Source: an archaeon
GTDB lineage: Archaea; Asgardarchaeota; Heimdallarchaeia; Hodarchaeales; S146-22
Assembly (NCBI GenBank): GCA_024276395.1
Contig: JAJRXH010000629.1
Location: forward strand, 1 to 6,351
Reading direction: 5' to 3'
DNA: 6,351 nucleotides
Part shown: positions 6,341 through 6,351 of the stretch, piece after piece
Layout: each line of letters opens with the position of its first letter
Position numbering within the stretch: position 1 is the stretch's first letter
Translations under genes and position numbers: made by a program
The notes under the pieces: model-generated
Told to the model about the DNA's origin: nothing
What the model saw: the letters and a program-made list of their open reading frames with translations, nothing else
Database searches by the model: none

Positions 6341-6351
6341 ATGGTTATTGA
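6341..6351 (+). CDS. Start of a downstream gene, cut by window edge (partial)
   Basis: An ATG with a strong SD begins a frame (M-V-I-...) that runs off the right edge. Only three full codons are visible, so the product cannot be named from sequence. It lies 68 nt after the methyltransferase stop on the same strand and is probably in the same transcript. For DUF1156 methyltransferases the usual neighbours include DUF499 ATPases, DUF3780 proteins and helicase or nuclease genes; any of these is a guess here. Confidence 0.55.

Overview
The window reads as archaeal chromosome of moderate to low GC (about 40% by eye). It holds three complete protein genes, a fourth cut by the left edge, and the first codons of a fifth at the right edge. 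I lean towards an Asgard archaeon (Heimdallarchaeia-like). The first gene carries what looks like a longin/roadblock-type domain, a fold expanded in that group. The intergenic signals also look archaeal: T-tract termination, TATA-like boxes, a start codon with no Shine-Dalgarno (SD) sequence for a first gene, and a strong SD for the gene behind it. No rRNA, tRNA or other taxonomic marker is present, so this assignment is an inference.

Layout. (1) 1-1341, + strand: C-terminal 441+ residues of a protein with a longin/roadblock-like domain followed by an unrecognised alpha/beta C-terminal half. It ends in a T-rich terminator in the short convergent gap. (2) 3147-1406, - strand: a two-gene unit, a short-chain dehydrogenase/reductase (SDR) followed after 44 nt by a crotonase-fold enoyl-CoA hydratase/isomerase. 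Together they suggest acyl-CoA or lipid metabolism. (3) 3148-3590: a 443-bp divergent intergenic region with an AT-rich core. That core holds a perfect 12-bp tandem duplication nested inside a perfect 10-bp inverted repeat. (4) 3591-6272, + strand: an 893-residue DUF1156-type DNA methyltransferase with a clear AdoMet motif (DPFSGGG), a DPPY catalytic motif and a putative split zinc ribbon. (5) 6341 onward: start of a co-directional gene with an AGGAGG SD, 68 nt after the methyltransferase.

The most interesting part is the right-hand unit. DUF1156 methyltransferases often occur in prokaryotic defence-type loci beside large ATPases (DUF499), DUF3780 proteins and helicase or nuclease genes. Here the methyltransferase heads a unit set off by a structured intergenic region, and its probable partner lies just outside the window. 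Whether this is a complete defence or modification system cannot be decided from these bases.
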